A stretch of DNA of 64,000 bases from Hortaea werneckii (GCA_037044905.1 JBAOKB010000147.1:124001-188000); one strand, 5' to 3'; shown: positions 1 through 10,035, counted from the first letter of the stretch. Numbers and translations: made by a program. Notes: generated by a model not told the origin, from the sequence alone.

Positions 1-330
1 ATCGTCCACCGTCTTCGGCTCTTCCGTCCCAATTGTGCCCTTCATGCCCTCACCCTTGACAAATCTGCCGTAAAGTCCACCTCGGTTCACACCATGCTTC
101 TGCACATTTGCCAACGTACTTTCTTTTCCAGTCCCGAAGTCCTTCAAGCCCTGGTCAAAGGCACGCAACCACCACTGGTCTGAAACGGCGGCATGTTTGT
201 TCAAGCCGACACCGAGGACATCGACCTTTTTGCTGACCAGAAGGGGTTTCTTAATACCCCGATCGGTCTTATCGAGAGAGTGGCCATCACCACGCCAGCC
301 ATGGCGTTTCAAATAGCCGGCTGAGTCCAT
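1..330 (-). CDS. TMA23: TMA23-like nucleolar G-patch-type protein, N-terminal part (cut by window edge)
   Basis: 110 codons read without a stop from an ATG at 330 down to base 1, so the C-terminus lies outside the window. The protein opens MDSAGYLKRHGWRGDGHSL, followed by GIKKPLLVSKK and GLNKHAAVSDQWWLRAFDQ. This matches the order seen in TMA23: a 'YL..GW..G..L' start, then 'G(I/L)K(R/K)P(L/I)LV..K', then a WW motif. TMA23 is a nucleolar protein with a degenerate G-patch that takes part in 40S ribosome biogenesis. No intron is seen in this part. It diverges from the AIF-like gene, whose start is 383 bases away. Family assignment rests on motif memory, not on a search; another G-patch protein is the main alternative. 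Confidence 0.72.
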   Translation of the reverse strand, partial: MDSAGYLKRHGWRGDGHSLDKTDRGIKKPLLVSKKVDVLGVGLNKHAAVSDQWWLRAFDQGLKDFGTGKESTLANVQKHGVNRGGLYGRFVKGEGMKGTIGTEEPKTVDD

Positions 331-713
331 GGTATATTATGCCGAAGAAAAGGACGTGAGCATTGAGACGCTTGGGAGATTTTCTGAAAGTTGCCTGGAT
401 TCTGCCATGCTCGGCGGTGAGATTTCTGCGGAACATTCTCCGCCATCTCTGCGACCAATCGACCCGAAGCATCCGATCGAAGCCAATTCTGGATGGTTAT
501 CGATAAGCATCAGATCCGGATGGATTTGTATGTACGATGATGCAATGTAGTGGTCAGCAAGAATGTCGTCAACGAATGAGACGGCAGGCGTTAGTAGGCA
601 GTTTGTTGACCTCATGAAGCTGCAGTAGTGAGCAGATTGCGGCCAGACGTCAAGCTTGAGCTCCCCTCTCCAGCTGCCTCTTCTGTTCCACCTGTAACTC
701 TTTCATCTACTTC
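331..713. promoter_or_regulatory. Divergent intergenic region, TMA23-like / AIF-like
   Basis: 383 bases between two divergent start codons, so it should carry both promoters. Short frames cross it, but none has a recognisable product. Pyrimidine-rich sequence lies just before the ATG at 714, as is common upstream of fungal starts. No specific factor site can be named. Confidence 0.45.
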
Positions 714-2489
714 ATGTCCTTGCTACGTAACTTTGCCTCTTCCCTTCTCCGTCAACGCTTTACTACAACCGCTTTTAGTACGACAACCACAACATACCCA
801 CGAGCGTTCTCCACTACTCTCCGCACCATGGCAACCGAATTCAAGCTCAAGGACTTGAAGAGCATCGACCTCAAGAACGGCGAGAAGCAGGAGGCCGAAG
901 TCGACGGCATTGAAGGCGGCAAGGTAATCCTGGTAAAGCTCGACAACGAGGTACATGCCTTGAACGCCAACTGCACGCATTATGGAGCGCCATTGATGAA
1001 GGGTGTCGTGACCGGCGACGGCAGACTGACCTGTCCATGGCACGGTGCCTGCTTCAGTGTCAAGACTGGTGATGTGGAGGATGCTCCGGCGTTGGACCCG
1101 TTGCACAAGTTCGACGTGATCAGCAAGGATGGTGGGGTGTACATCAAGGGCCAGGAGAAGCATGTCAAGGACGGCCGACGTTTCTTGAGCATCAAGGCAA
1201 AGTCCAGCGGTAACGAGAGGGTGGTAATTGTCGGTCGTGGCAGTGGTGCATTGGGTGCTATGGAGTCTCTTCGTGCTGGAGGTTTCCAGGGCAGCATCAC
1301 CACCATCGCACAGGAACCCTACCAGCCTATTGACCGCACGAAGCTGTCAAAGGCCCTTCTCACCGATCTGCAGAAGGTGGCTTGGAGATCACCAGAGTTC
1401 TACAAGGAGGGCGACATTGACATGGTCACTGACACAGTCACATCGGTCGACTTTGATGGCAAGACAGTGAAGACTCAGAGCGGAAAGGAGTACCCATACA
1501 CGAAGCTCATCCTCGCATCCGGTGGCCAACCCAAGTACCTGCCTCTCGAAGGCCTGAAGGGCGATCTCGAGAACGTCTTCTTGCTCCGCCAGCTCAGCGA
1601 CACGCAAAGCATCATGAACGCAGCAGGCTCCGAAGGCGGCAAGAAGATCGTGGTCATTGGTAGCTCTTTCATCGGTATGGAAGTCGCCAATTGCCTCGCT
1701 AGCCAGAAGCACGACGTCTCCTGCATCGGCATGGAGAACACGCCTTTAGAGCACGTCATGGGCACCGAAGTCGGCAAGATTTGCAAAGCCCTGCTGGAGA
1801 AGAACGGGGTCAAATTCTACCTCGGCGCCAGCGTCGACAAGGGCACCGCATCCTCCGGGAACAAGATCGGCAAGGTGCACCTCAAAGACGGCACCGCGCT
1901 GGACGCGGACCTCGTCGTAGAAGGCGTTGGCATCCGCCCCTCGACCGACTACCTCAAGGACAGCAAATCGATCCAGCTGAACGACAAAGATGGCAGCATC
2001 ATGGTGGACGAGACCTTCGCGGCCAAGGGCCTCAAGGACGTCTGGGCCATCGGCGACATCGCGACTTACCCGTACCACGGACCCGGCAGCAACGGCCAAC
2101 CCGTGCGCATCGAGCACTGGAACGTGGCGCAGAACATGGGCCGCAGCGTGGCGCACTCGATCAACAAGCCGGGCTCCAAGCCCAAACCCTTCATCCCGGT
2201 ATTCTGGTCGGCGATGGGTTCGCAGCTACGCTACTGCGGCAACACGGCCGCGAGCGGCTACGACGACGTCATTATCCAGGGCACGACGGACGTCAGCGAG
2301 GGCAAGCAGAGCTGGGTGGCGTACTACACTAAGGGCGAGGAGGTCGTGGCCGTGGCTTCCATGATGAAGGATCCGTATATGACGCAGAGCGCCGAGTTGA
2401 TGCGGATGGGGAAGATGCCGAAGAAGAGCGAGATCCAGAAGGGCGTAGATGTTTGTGAGATTTCGATTCCGGCTGGGACGAAGATATAA
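714..2489 (+). CDS. Rieske-domain AIF-family NAD(P)H/FAD oxidoreductase (AIFM3/Nfrl-like), mitochondrial
   Basis: Single-exon gene, 591 residues. Residues 1-40 are rich in Arg, Ser and Thr with no acidic residue, as in a mitochondrial presequence. A Rieske [2Fe-2S] domain follows at about 45-145, with ligands C87-x-H89 and C107-x2-H110. Next comes a pyridine-nucleotide-disulfide reductase fold: an FAD-binding motif VVIVGRGSGALGA near 170-185, an NAD-binding motif KIVVIGSSFIGMEVAN in the middle, and the second FAD contact VWAIGDIA before the C-terminal domain. This matches AIFM3-type proteins, which probably pass electrons from NAD(P)H through FAD to the Rieske cluster; the physiological acceptor is not known. 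A second in-frame ATG (MATEF, at 828) would remove the presequence and could give a cytosolic form. Stop at 2487-2489. Confidence 0.9.
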   Translation: MSLLRNFASSLLRQRFTTTAFSTTTTTYPRAFSTTLRTMATEFKLKDLKSIDLKNGEKQEAEVDGIEGGKVILVKLDNEVHALNANCTHYGAPLMKGVVTGDGRLTCPWHGACFSVKTGDVEDAPALDPLHKFDVISKDGGVYIKGQEKHVKDGRRFLSIKAKSSGNERVVIVGRGSGALGAMESLRAGGFQGSITTIAQEPYQPIDRTKLSKALLTDLQKVAWRSPEFYKEGDIDMVTDTVTSVDFDGKTVKTQSGKEYPYTKLILASGGQPKYLPLEGLKGDLENVFLLRQLSDTQSIMNAAGSEGGKKIVVIGSSFIGMEVANCLASQKHDVSCIGMENTPLEHVMGTEVGKICKALLEKNGVKFYLGASVDKGTASSGNKIGKVHLKDGTALDADLVVEGVGIRPSTDYLKDSKSIQLNDKDGSIMVDETFAAKGLKDVWAIGDIATYPYHGPGSNGQPVRIEHWNVAQNMGRSVAHSINKPGSKPKPFIPVFWSAMGSQLRYCGNTAASGYDDVIIQGTTDVSEGKQSWVAYYTKGEEVVAVASMMKDPYMTQSAELMRMGKMPKKSEIQKGVDVCEISIPAGTKI

Positions 2490-3785
2490 GTTCTTGCGTC
2501 GAGGATGAAGGAAAGGCGGTAGGAGCAGACGGGAAACGGAACGTAGCAACGGATCTTATGTAGTTGACCGTTGAGAGTCTTTAATTCAATATCCTTCGCA
2601 TTTTGAAATTGTGCCCAAATGCTTACATATCAATTGCAATTCCTTGTAAGACCTTCCTTCTTCTCGGAGGCAAACCACCCCCCCTCCCAACACAAAGGGG
2701 TAAAAAAAAAAAAAAAAAAAAAAAAGACCTTTCCGTACCGTGAGCTTTCCCCACTGCCAACCAGAATTGCACTCGTAGAAGATCCAGGGACATGGTAAAA
2801 GCTGCAACCCGTACCATCCACTACGACACATATTGAAGTGCCTGCAGGCCTTCCCTGTTGAACTCCAGCGGTACTACTCGCCTGTACAACAATGTTTCCC
2901 CGCGTAAAACAAACCAATCTCCCCTTAACTTGAGTTTTCGCTCTTCCTACCCGTCTCTAACAGGCCTTCTCGACTTCCAGACGGGACAACCCTGGGCAAA
3001 GGACTTCCGCCTTCTCAGACTTGATATCACATTTGTGTTCCAGACAGCTTTGCCCGCGTGATCGGGATGAGAAACCAAAATACAGCAGCAGACCGAAGGT
3101 GACATGTAGCGTAGGGAGGCGAAGATATTAGGATTCTCGACAGGCAAATTTGGGATAGTTGGATTTATTAGGTGTCTTCTGATGCTATGATGGACTGATT
3201 TCAGTGGGGGAGATCAGTAGGTAGAGATGAGGTTCTAGATGGCGCGCGGAGAGGGGAAGGAAGAACTTGTGGTTCAAAAGGGTGATGGGGTTGCTGGCTT
3301 TTGTGGTAGATAGCAGGGGATAAACGGTGGGGTTCTGCCAGATGCCCATTGCCCGAGTAGGTGAGGTTCGTGAGAGAAAGGTCTTTTTGGCGACGATGTT
3401 TGGAGATTTAGGAATGGTGGTAGAAGTTCGGGACGTAGCACTGGTGATTGCTGTTACTCGCCGAAAATGACCTATGAAGTTAGCTGATCCTGAAATCTAA
3501 TCCAATTGTTGATTTGATCAGATCCCGTATATGGTTGATAGTTTCGTCCTGTAAGCCTTCGTGCGCCCATCTGTGGGGCGGGGCGATCTCCCCAGACAAT
3601 GAAATCGTGAAAAGCACTACCGCAAGAGAATGATTTCCAAGTGGAAGCGACAAAGACCAAGTCAGTCTTGAGCTCGAAGTGAACCAAAAAAACGCCAATC
3701 GGCAGATTTCCTCTCTGCTATGTCAGATTCGAAAGATGGGATATCTCGTACAAGCCCCCACTCGGCTGCTGCTGCTTCACAGCTC
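2490..3785. other. Convergent intergenic region
   Basis: About 1.3 kb between the 3' ends of the AIF-like gene and VMA10. It should hold both 3' UTRs. It contains a C-rich patch near 2680 and a 24-base A run at 2702-2725. The frames in it are short and resemble no family I know. Confidence 0.4.
2702..2725. repeat. A24 homopolymer
   Basis: An uninterrupted run of 24 A about 210 bases after the AIF-like stop. It is genomic and flanked by ordinary sequence on both sides. A retroposed poly(A) tail is conceivable, but no element body or target-site duplication was seen. Confidence 0.9.
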
Positions 3786-4394
3786 TCATACCTCGACCCG
3801 CTTATCGGGGACCTGGGGGTGGACTTCCATGACCGCCTTGACAAGATCGTCGACCACTTTACCACCCTGCTTGTTGCCGATCTCCTTGATATTGTCCAGT
3901 TCCTTCTGCGTGTCCTTCTCGGCCTGCTCCTCGGCGGCCTTGTTGCCTGATGAGTGCTGTGTCGGAAGTGGTCAGCATGCGTCGAACGTTCACCCTTACG
4001 CTGACTCGGAGGGGAAAGTGGAGGGACGCTGTACCTCCTTCTCGAACTTCTGGAACTCTTCGTCCTTCTGCTTGCGGTAGTCTTCGATCTCCTTCTGGGC
4101 TTCCGAGCGGGCGTCCTTTACCCGCTTCGTGCGGTCTATCCGGGGGTATTAGTACGAGTCGTCACACCATAAGTGGGGTATTCCATTGGATATGGGTTTC
4201 CGCATACATTCTCTAGCTTTCTGGACAATCTTCTGTGCTTCTCGCTCTGCCTAGGTGATCGTCAATGGTCGTTCCAAGCCGGTCTCGGGTGCGGAGGTAC
4301 ATACGTCGAGCAGGGTTTGGATCCCGGCGGAGTTTTGTGCGGCCTATTTTGCATTAGCACTGTATCTCCGATTCGCGACAGCGGCTCATACCAT
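3786..4394 (-). CDS. VMA10: V-type proton ATPase subunit G (Vma10)
   Basis: Five exons on the minus strand: 4392-4394, 4305-4343, 4208-4250, 4035-4135 and 3786-3956. The introns (48, 54, 72 and 78 nt) all have GT...AG ends and compatible phases; total 357 nt, 118 residues. The product begins MAAQNSAGIQTLLDAEREA and continues AQKIVQKAREY, then a Lys/Glu-rich helix, ending HPQVPDKRVEV. This is the classic Vma10 pattern and length. Subunit G forms the peripheral stalk of the V1 sector with subunit E and helps couple ATP hydrolysis to proton pumping at the vacuole and endomembranes. Exon 1 consists of the ATG alone, with the donor gtatgag directly after it. PET117 diverges from it, 217 bases between starts. 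Confidence 0.92.
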
Positions 4395-4611
4395 AATTAC
4401 GATGTTAGATGTGTACTAGTAAACTGGCCAGCAAGACCTAGGTGATGTTGTCTAGAAACAAGCTCGCCCGTAGTGACGAATGTCCCGAGGATATCCCTTG
4501 ACCTCCGTCCAAAGTCCGCCCGGGCCAGATCCGTCGTGAGATGAATGCAAGATTCCCAAGCTGTGCATCTTCCTATTCGTCACCATTTCACATAGATTCG
4601 AACACACCATA

Positions 4612-4897
4612 ATGTCTACTGCCGCGAAGCTTACCCTCGCCAGCACCACTGTCGGTGCCCTTGGCATAGTTCTGTTTGTTCACTACCAACAGAAAGCCGA
4701 CCAAGCCGTGAGCATCAATTAGACCCGATGAGGTATGCATTTCACATGCTGACAGAGCATAGGCAATGCATCAAGGAGTCATTCGCGACGTCGAGCAACA
4801 ACGGATTAAGAAAGAACGCCAGCTGGACTTTGAGATGCAGCGACGGCTGGAAGAGGAATATCGAAAGGTGCAGAACGTCAAGCCGAGCGCGGATTGA
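4612..4897 (+). CDS. PET117: PET117-like cytochrome c oxidase assembly factor
   Basis: Two exons, 4612-4707 and 4763-4897, joined by a 55-nt GTGAGC...TAG intron; 76 residues. A membrane-type segment lies near the N-terminus (residues about 5-24, LTLASTTVGALGIVLFVHY), followed by QQKADQAAMHQGVIRDVEQQ and an acidic/basic helical tail ending KPSAD. The order 'membrane anchor, HQGV.RD.E.Q' is the PET117 signature. PET117 is a small mitochondrial protein that works with Cox15 in heme a synthesis for complex IV. The reading frame does not continue across the intron, so the gene is easy to miss in a simple frame scan. Confidence 0.88.
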
Positions 4898-6202
4898 AGG
4901 GCAGGAGGGAATGGAGAGTCAGATGGAGGCATGCGCAAGACAGTATGGCGAATTGAGCCTATGACTGGAGGCGAGACATGCCTGCCTGCCGGCCGAGGAA
5001 TCGAGTCTTCTTATGCCATGGATCCCAGTCTCATGGACACAAAAGGACTGCGCATGCCGAGAGATTTGATTGCTAGGTCCCCGCTTCCTTTGACGCCGGC
5101 GAAGAAACAGAGCTTCTGATTCCGATCACCGGGAAGAGCGTCGGTCGAACGAAGGGCTGTCCATGGTACGTTGCTCATAATCCGACGACGTCCAAGGCAG
5201 GTCCTCAGATCTTCCTTCTTGGTATCTTCGGGCGAGAAGAAAGCTGCGTTTGCGGGGTTTTTCAAGGCGTCTTCGTCTGGACTTCACTCGTGCAAACTCT
5301 TGGACAAATCTGAAAGCAGGGGACTGAGATCCGGCCGGACTCCAAAAAGAATCTCAAGGGCGGAATCCTTCTGCTTGGCTCGTCGCTAGTAGGAGCAACA
5401 GAGACTTGAGGGTGCTGAGAAGCATCATGCTTGATGCTATCAAACCACTGAGAACAATGCATCGTGGAAGGCACTGTAAACCTAGGCTCGTCTAGATGGA
5501 AGGGGAGGCCCACGCGGCTCGGTTTATCCACGCTTCCACGTCTTTGTCTGGAAGACTAAGTCGCTGTTCAGATCGCCGAGGCTACATGTGTGGGCGACAC
5601 TCCTTAATTTGTCAACAGCGCGGCTGCGCGATGAGGAGTTTCCGGGACTCATCAGCAGATGAATTTAGCCTGCGAAGGAACACGCAAACCTAGATAGAGT
5701 CTCCAACACCACTCTACTCCGCGCTCAGACATTTCACGCGTGACACTCTTTCTGAGCATCTGACCAAGAATCTGGGCGAACATGACAATCTTTTGCTCGA
5801 GAGTGCAGAGCTGTGCTGTTACCTTTATTGGAAATATTGCCTCTATGATGTCAATCCCATGACTTTGATCCCCTCTTGTTGCCCTCAGATATATGTCCAA
5901 GCCATTCCATCTACCCGCCCAAACGCCTCGCCGAAGAGAAAAAAAAGAAAAAAAAAACAACTCTCCAAGTAAAAGGGGTATTTTCCAATTTTCCCACCTA
6001 CGCCCATTTCCCATATATCCCACATATGTGAAAGACCCCCATGCAAAAACGGAAGAACAACACAAAAAAGGAGTCTGAACCCCATTCACTAAAAGACCCT
6101 CCCCACCACCCCCGGAAAGGAGAACGAAGAAACCCCAAAAATCCACCCCCCACCCCCCTTCCCCTTTGGATTTTTCAAAGGCTTAGATTCAAATAAAAAA
6201 TC
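4898..6202. other. Intergenic region with one possible gene remnant
   Basis: About 1.3 kb between the PET117 stop and the 3' end of the PAF-acetylhydrolase gene. A doubtful minus-strand coding remnant at 5011-5392 is listed separately. The part from 5700 to 6200 is A-rich (A/G runs near 5940-5970) and probably includes the 3' UTR of the next gene. Confidence 0.35.
5011..5392 (-). pseudogene. Possible decayed or mis-read small gene (unknown family)
   Basis: On the minus strand one frame reads KQKDSALEILFGVRPDL, then LSPLLSDLSKSLHE, then a TGA at 5284-5286, then SPDEDALKNPANAAFFSPED and on to a stop at 5011. Composition on both sides of the TGA looks like real protein (acidic, hydrophilic, Pro/Ala), while the opposite strand gives only a Ser/Arg-rich shadow. 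No GT-AG intron of usual size removes the TGA. Just upstream, in another phase, an ATG begins MLLSTLKSLLLLLATSQA, which looks like a secretion signal and would need a one-base shift to join. It may be a broken small secreted protein, or chance. Confidence 0.22.
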
Positions 6203-8146
6203 CTACGCAGGTCCCGGAAGCTCCAACGACCCCATCCGCTCCAACTGCGCATCCGTCTTCTGGCCCATCGTCAGCGTCCCCGTGGGACTCATCTCAGCTT
6301 CTGCCGTGTCGCGGGCGAGCTGGGCTTGGACTTCGGGACTCCTGTGAGCCGTATGGTCGGGTTCTCTTCTTTCGAGGTGGGCGGAGGGAGATGGGTGGGA
6401 TTCAGGGTTCGGAGTTGGTGGTGTGGTGGTGGAGGGAGAGTGAGGTGGGGGAAGGTTGTCGGGAGAGGGTGAGGGGGTCTCGGTGTCTGCTGTTCCCGAT
6501 CCGGAGGATGCGCTGGGCGCGTGATCCTCTTCCAGCCCATTAAGGAAGATGGGGTGCCAACGACGGATGTGACCTTGTTTTCGGGACAAGATATCCCTGT
6601 CGTCTTCGCCACCGAGTTCTATGCCAGCTTCGCGGAGTACTTGGACCATAGCGCGGAGGTTCAACTCCAAGCACCGCTCCGGTTCCTCGGCTTTGGTGAA
6701 TTTCTGTGCGAGCCAGGGGAAGAGGATGCCGTAGTCGGACTGGTTGAAGTGTTGGCTCGTGGCGACGTAGAACATGTGGGGTCCAGCTGTGCTTTCGTTG
6801 GTCCCTTCATTGGACGATACTGCTGATGAGATTTGTGAGGGAGCTGATGACTCGGGACCTTGACTTGATGGTGGCTGGTCTGCAGACGCGGATCGATCGG
6901 AGCTCGAAGACGCATACCCAGAGTCGGACGCAGGTGAGCTAGCTCTCAGGCGCGCGAAAGCTGGCAGAGGCTTGCCCTTTTCACGCGTAGTAGGCGTTGC
7001 AACAGACGGCCTACGGGAGGGTCTTGGTTTCGCAACGATCAGCTTGTTGAGGTTCAGGTTGTCTTTCCAATTGTGGAACGACTCTGATAGCACGGACAAG
7101 ATGTTAGAGCCACCAGGACCACCAATAGCATAAGATGGCAAGGGCCGGTCGAATAGAAAGCGCTGGAAGGGACTCTTGAGCGGAGTACACCACATGTCGA
7201 GGAGCAAAGTGGGAGACTCGGGTGCGACTTGATGTATTATAGCAGCATCTGCATGCGGCGTGATGAGAGGTTTGCCGTCATTCTCGCTGCGCTCGGGATT
7301 GTAGAATAGACTCTTCAACAGCTGCACCATCGTAGCGGCACCAAAAGAATGTCCTGCCCAAGTCACTTTACCCGGCCGTTGAATATCCAACATGTCGCTG
7401 AATTGGTCAAGAACCTCTTTCCGGCCTTTCGTAGTCCAGCTCGTGTTGAGGTCGAGATTGTCGAGCTTGTGGCCTCTGTCGATCTTCACTAATGCTTCGT
7501 ACGCCATACAGATTTCCCAGATGCGTACTCTCAGCTGCTTGTCTCTCGCCTCGTGGACCTCATCGGTGAGCGGGGAGTGTGGGATATGTGTCGGGTACAC
7601 AACATGAGCAGGCGTATCCGCAGTCTCCCTCACATACTGGACTGGACTGCTACCGTCTCGATGATCTAGCGCGATGACGATCATACCATTGCTCGCCAGC
7701 TCACCGCAAATTTGACTGTATGCATTCCTACGGCCGGCCAGACCATGGCTGAAGAAAGTCACAGGCCATCGCGAGTTGCTCGTTGGAGGGTCTAGCAGGC
7801 GTGCGTTCCTATGCGCCGGAAGCTTGACCCAATACAACAGTTGCGGCAAGTACGACAGCGCGCCTGCCACTCGTTCGCTGAGACCGACATACTTTATCAC
7901 CGACGCAATATTTATCCTTTGTGGCTGTGGCACCCATCGCACTGGGCGGTCTTCTTCATGTTTTGCCGGCTTCACACAGGGGTAGAATATGCGAAAGGAG
8001 ACCGTGGATTGCGCTCCTTCTGGAGCATCTGACACTGCTGGGATGTCTGCTGTAGGGACTTCTACGTCTACTGTTCCAACCTCGTAGGGTCCGTGATACG
8101 GCGGAAAGCTATTGATCGGATTCAAGGAGGAGAACCATGAGGACAT
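6203..8146 (-). CDS. Platelet-activating factor acetylhydrolase-like lipase (plasma/type II PAF-AH family)
   Basis: Single exon, 647 residues, ATG at 8146. The alpha/beta-hydrolase core covers about residues 45-530. An oxyanion-loop motif FFSHGLAGRR is at 131-140, the nucleophile elbow G-H-S267-F-G at 265-269, a candidate acid in LLLDMWCTP, and a candidate catalytic His in ATSQHFNQSDYG. The start MSSWFSSLNPINSFPPYHGPY and the phrase EVGTVDVEVP are typical of the fungal branch. These enzymes cut short or oxidised acyl groups from the sn-2 position of phospholipids. Two long Ser/Pro/Thr-rich stretches, one inserted before the His region (about 385-450) and one at the C-terminus (about 545-635), make it longer than animal homologues (near 440) and are probably disordered. 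It is transcribed away from the Rab gene. Confidence 0.88.
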   Translation of the reverse strand: MSSWFSSLNPINSFPPYHGPYEVGTVDVEVPTADIPAVSDAPEGAQSTVSFRIFYPCVKPAKHEEDRPVRWVPQPQRINIASVIKYVGLSERVAGALSYLPQLLYWVKLPAHRNARLLDPPTSNSRWPVTFFSHGLAGRRNAYSQICGELASNGMIVIALDHRDGSSPVQYVRETADTPAHVVYPTHIPHSPLTDEVHEARDKQLRVRIWEICMAYEALVKIDRGHKLDNLDLNTSWTTKGRKEVLDQFSDMLDIQRPGKVTWAGHSFGAATMVQLLKSLFYNPERSENDGKPLITPHADAAIIHQVAPESPTLLLDMWCTPLKSPFQRFLFDRPLPSYAIGGPGGSNILSVLSESFHNWKDNLNLNKLIVAKPRPSRRPSVATPTTREKGKPLPAFARLRASSPASDSGYASSSSDRSASADQPPSSQGPESSAPSQISSAVSSNEGTNESTAGPHMFYVATSQHFNQSDYGILFPWLAQKFTKAEEPERCLELNLRAMVQVLREAGIELGGEDDRDILSRKQGHIRRWHPIFLNGLEEDHAPSASSGSGTADTETPSPSPDNLPPPHSPSTTTPPTPNPESHPSPSAHLERREPDHTAHRSPEVQAQLARDTAEAEMSPTGTLTMGQKTDAQLERMGSLELPGPA

Positions 8147-9099
8147 CGCTGGCGCGCTTGTGTGATTGACTCGAGGGCCCTAATGCGGTCGGCACTCGGC
8201 TTTTGATGCTGGCAGTTCGGGGCTGGTTTCTTTTTATCGTTCTTATGGCAGCGGTTCGGTCTTTCACTTTGACAAGCTGTAGATTCTATTCGCGGTGCGA
8301 CAGGCGTCGTGAGTTGTAAGACTGTACGCAACGCAAACGCTTTCAGATTGTTGTCAGAAATTTAGAGCGAGTGGGAGGAGGGAGCGAATGATGGCAGAAA
8401 ATGGCAAAAAAGCACACGACATGTTCCTGCGCGCTAAAAAAAACTTTCCTGGTCCTTGAACATCCCGAGCGATCGCTGGTTGGTGATGACGTTGGATGCC
8501 CCCCGGTAACTAATGCCCGGAAAACAGTACTTGAGATGCCGATGCTCCTCTCGTCCCTGCACTCTCGAATGAAGAGGTATTCCAGATCTTGCTGCGCTCC
8601 GCTTTATACACATATGGGTCCTGTGGTGACTTTGCCCCGAAACGAATAATGAGTTGGATCAAGACGGACAGAACGGCCAGCCTGGAAACGCCTTTCAGGG
8701 TCTTGTCTTGAAGCGGAATCACATGCAAATGCCGGCATAACTGTGCCGGCCGGCGATGGAGACTGCGAACATTGGCGATCGCATCAAGACCTCTAAATAC
8801 ATGCATTCCCGTGTGAGCCATACAAGAGATCTTCGATGCTCAGAAATCATGCGTGTTCCTTTGTTAGATTCCTCCCATGTCGAAGAAGATAGGTCCAAGA
8901 AACTCGGGCGCCCGGCCGGACCGACTGTAGCGCCGTGTTCACATGCGCAATCTCGCTGAGATGAACTATAGCTTCACCAATCAGGTAATATCACAACACT
9001 CCCTTCCAACTGACAGCCACCTCACTCCCCATCATGCCCAAACCGAACCTCTAGACAAGCATACCCGTCGGTCGGACCTCTCGCAGCCTCAGCGTCGCC
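8147..9099. promoter_or_regulatory. Divergent intergenic region, PAF-AH / Rab
   Basis: 953 bases between divergent starts, presumably holding both promoters. A 9-base A run occurs near 8438. The small frames here do not resemble known proteins. Confidence 0.4.
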
Positions 9100-10035
9100 A
9101 TGCCACGTCACCGCCGACCATCAACGGCCTCGAGCCGCTCGACAGAATGGGACGCACCCGCCGGCCAGGAGATGGCATCCATGTACGACTACCTCGCCAA
9201 GATCATCCTGCTCGGCCCCTCCGGCTGCGGCAAATCCTGCCTCCTCCACCGTTTCGTCAAGAACGAATGGCGCGTCCTCACCAGCCAGACCATCGGCGTC
9301 GAATTCGCCAGCAAGATCGTCAAGATAGGCACGCACGGGCGCCGGAAGCGCATCAAGCTCCAACTCTGGGACACGGCGGGCACGGAGCGATTCAGGAGCG
9401 TAAGCAGGAGCTACTACCGCGGCGCCGCCGGCGCAATCCTCGTCTACGACGTCTCGAACCAGGCCAGCTTCGCGCAGCTCCCGACGTTCCTGAGCGACGC
9501 CCGCGCCCTCGCGAGCCCCTACATGAGCGTCATCCTCGCAGGCAACAAAGCCGACCTAACGGACCCAGGCTTCCAACCTAACCTCCTGGACTTAGAACCC
9601 AGCAGCCTGCCCTCCACGGCCTCCAGCACACTCGGACCCGGGCTCGGCGCCCAGCAACGCGCGACCTCGATGCATGCCGGTCGCGAAGTCCCCTACGCCG
9701 CTGCGTCCAACTGGGCCAGTCGCACGGGCGTCCCGGCCGTGATGGAAGTCAGCGCGCTCTCCGGCGACGGGGTGGAAGAAGTCTTCAACAAGCTCGCGAG
9801 CACGATTCTCACTAAGATCGAGCTCGGGGAGATCGATCCAGACGATCCTATGTCCGGCATCCAGTACGGCGATGCGGATTATTATCGTTTCGACGACGCG
9901 TCGAGTATTAAGAGCGGATACACGGCCGACGGGTATGGGTCCACGAGGCGGAGAAGGAAACGGGGCGGGTTGGGCGAGTGGGGGGATGTTTTCCGGGTTG
10001 GTCAGGCTGGGAATGGGGGGAGGAAGTGTTGTTAG
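9100..10035 (+). CDS. Rab-family small GTPase, Rab4/Ypt4-like
   Basis: Single exon, 311 residues. GTPase motifs are in order: P-loop GPSGCGKS, switch I threonine in TSQTIGVEF, G3 WDTAGTE, RSYYRGAAGAILVYD (Rab family box), G4 NKAD and G5 SAL. The protein ends GGRKCC, a double-cysteine geranylgeranylation signal, so membrane attachment through REP/GGTase II is expected. YDYLAKIILLGPSGCGKS resembles fungal Rab4/Ypt4 proteins of endosomal recycling. About 25 extra residues precede the fold; the in-frame MASMYDYL would give a more typical N-terminus, so the true start is uncertain. Between G4 and G5 lies an insertion of roughly 45 Ser/Pro/Gly-rich residues, unusual for a Rab. GC content is visibly high in the coding region. 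Confidence 0.88.
   Translation: MPRHRRPSTASSRSTEWDAPAGQEMASMYDYLAKIILLGPSGCGKSCLLHRFVKNEWRVLTSQTIGVEFASKIVKIGTHGRRKRIKLQLWDTAGTERFRSVSRSYYRGAAGAILVYDVSNQASFAQLPTFLSDARALASPYMSVILAGNKADLTDPGFQPNLLDLEPSSLPSTASSTLGPGLGAQQRATSMHAGREVPYAAASNWASRTGVPAVMEVSALSGDGVEEVFNKLASTILTKIELGEIDPDDPMSGIQYGDADYYRFDDASSIKSGYTADGYGSTRRRRKRGGLGEWGDVFRVGQAGNGGRKCC

Noticed and set aside
1746..2364. Long frames overlapping the AIF-like gene in other phases (up to 183 codons)
   Set aside because: They are shadows of a GC-rich coding region: Arg/Pro/His-rich, with no family features, fully inside a clear gene.
2702..2725. A24 run as the tail of a processed retrocopy
   Set aside because: No recognisable coding or element sequence directly upstream and no target-site duplication seen.
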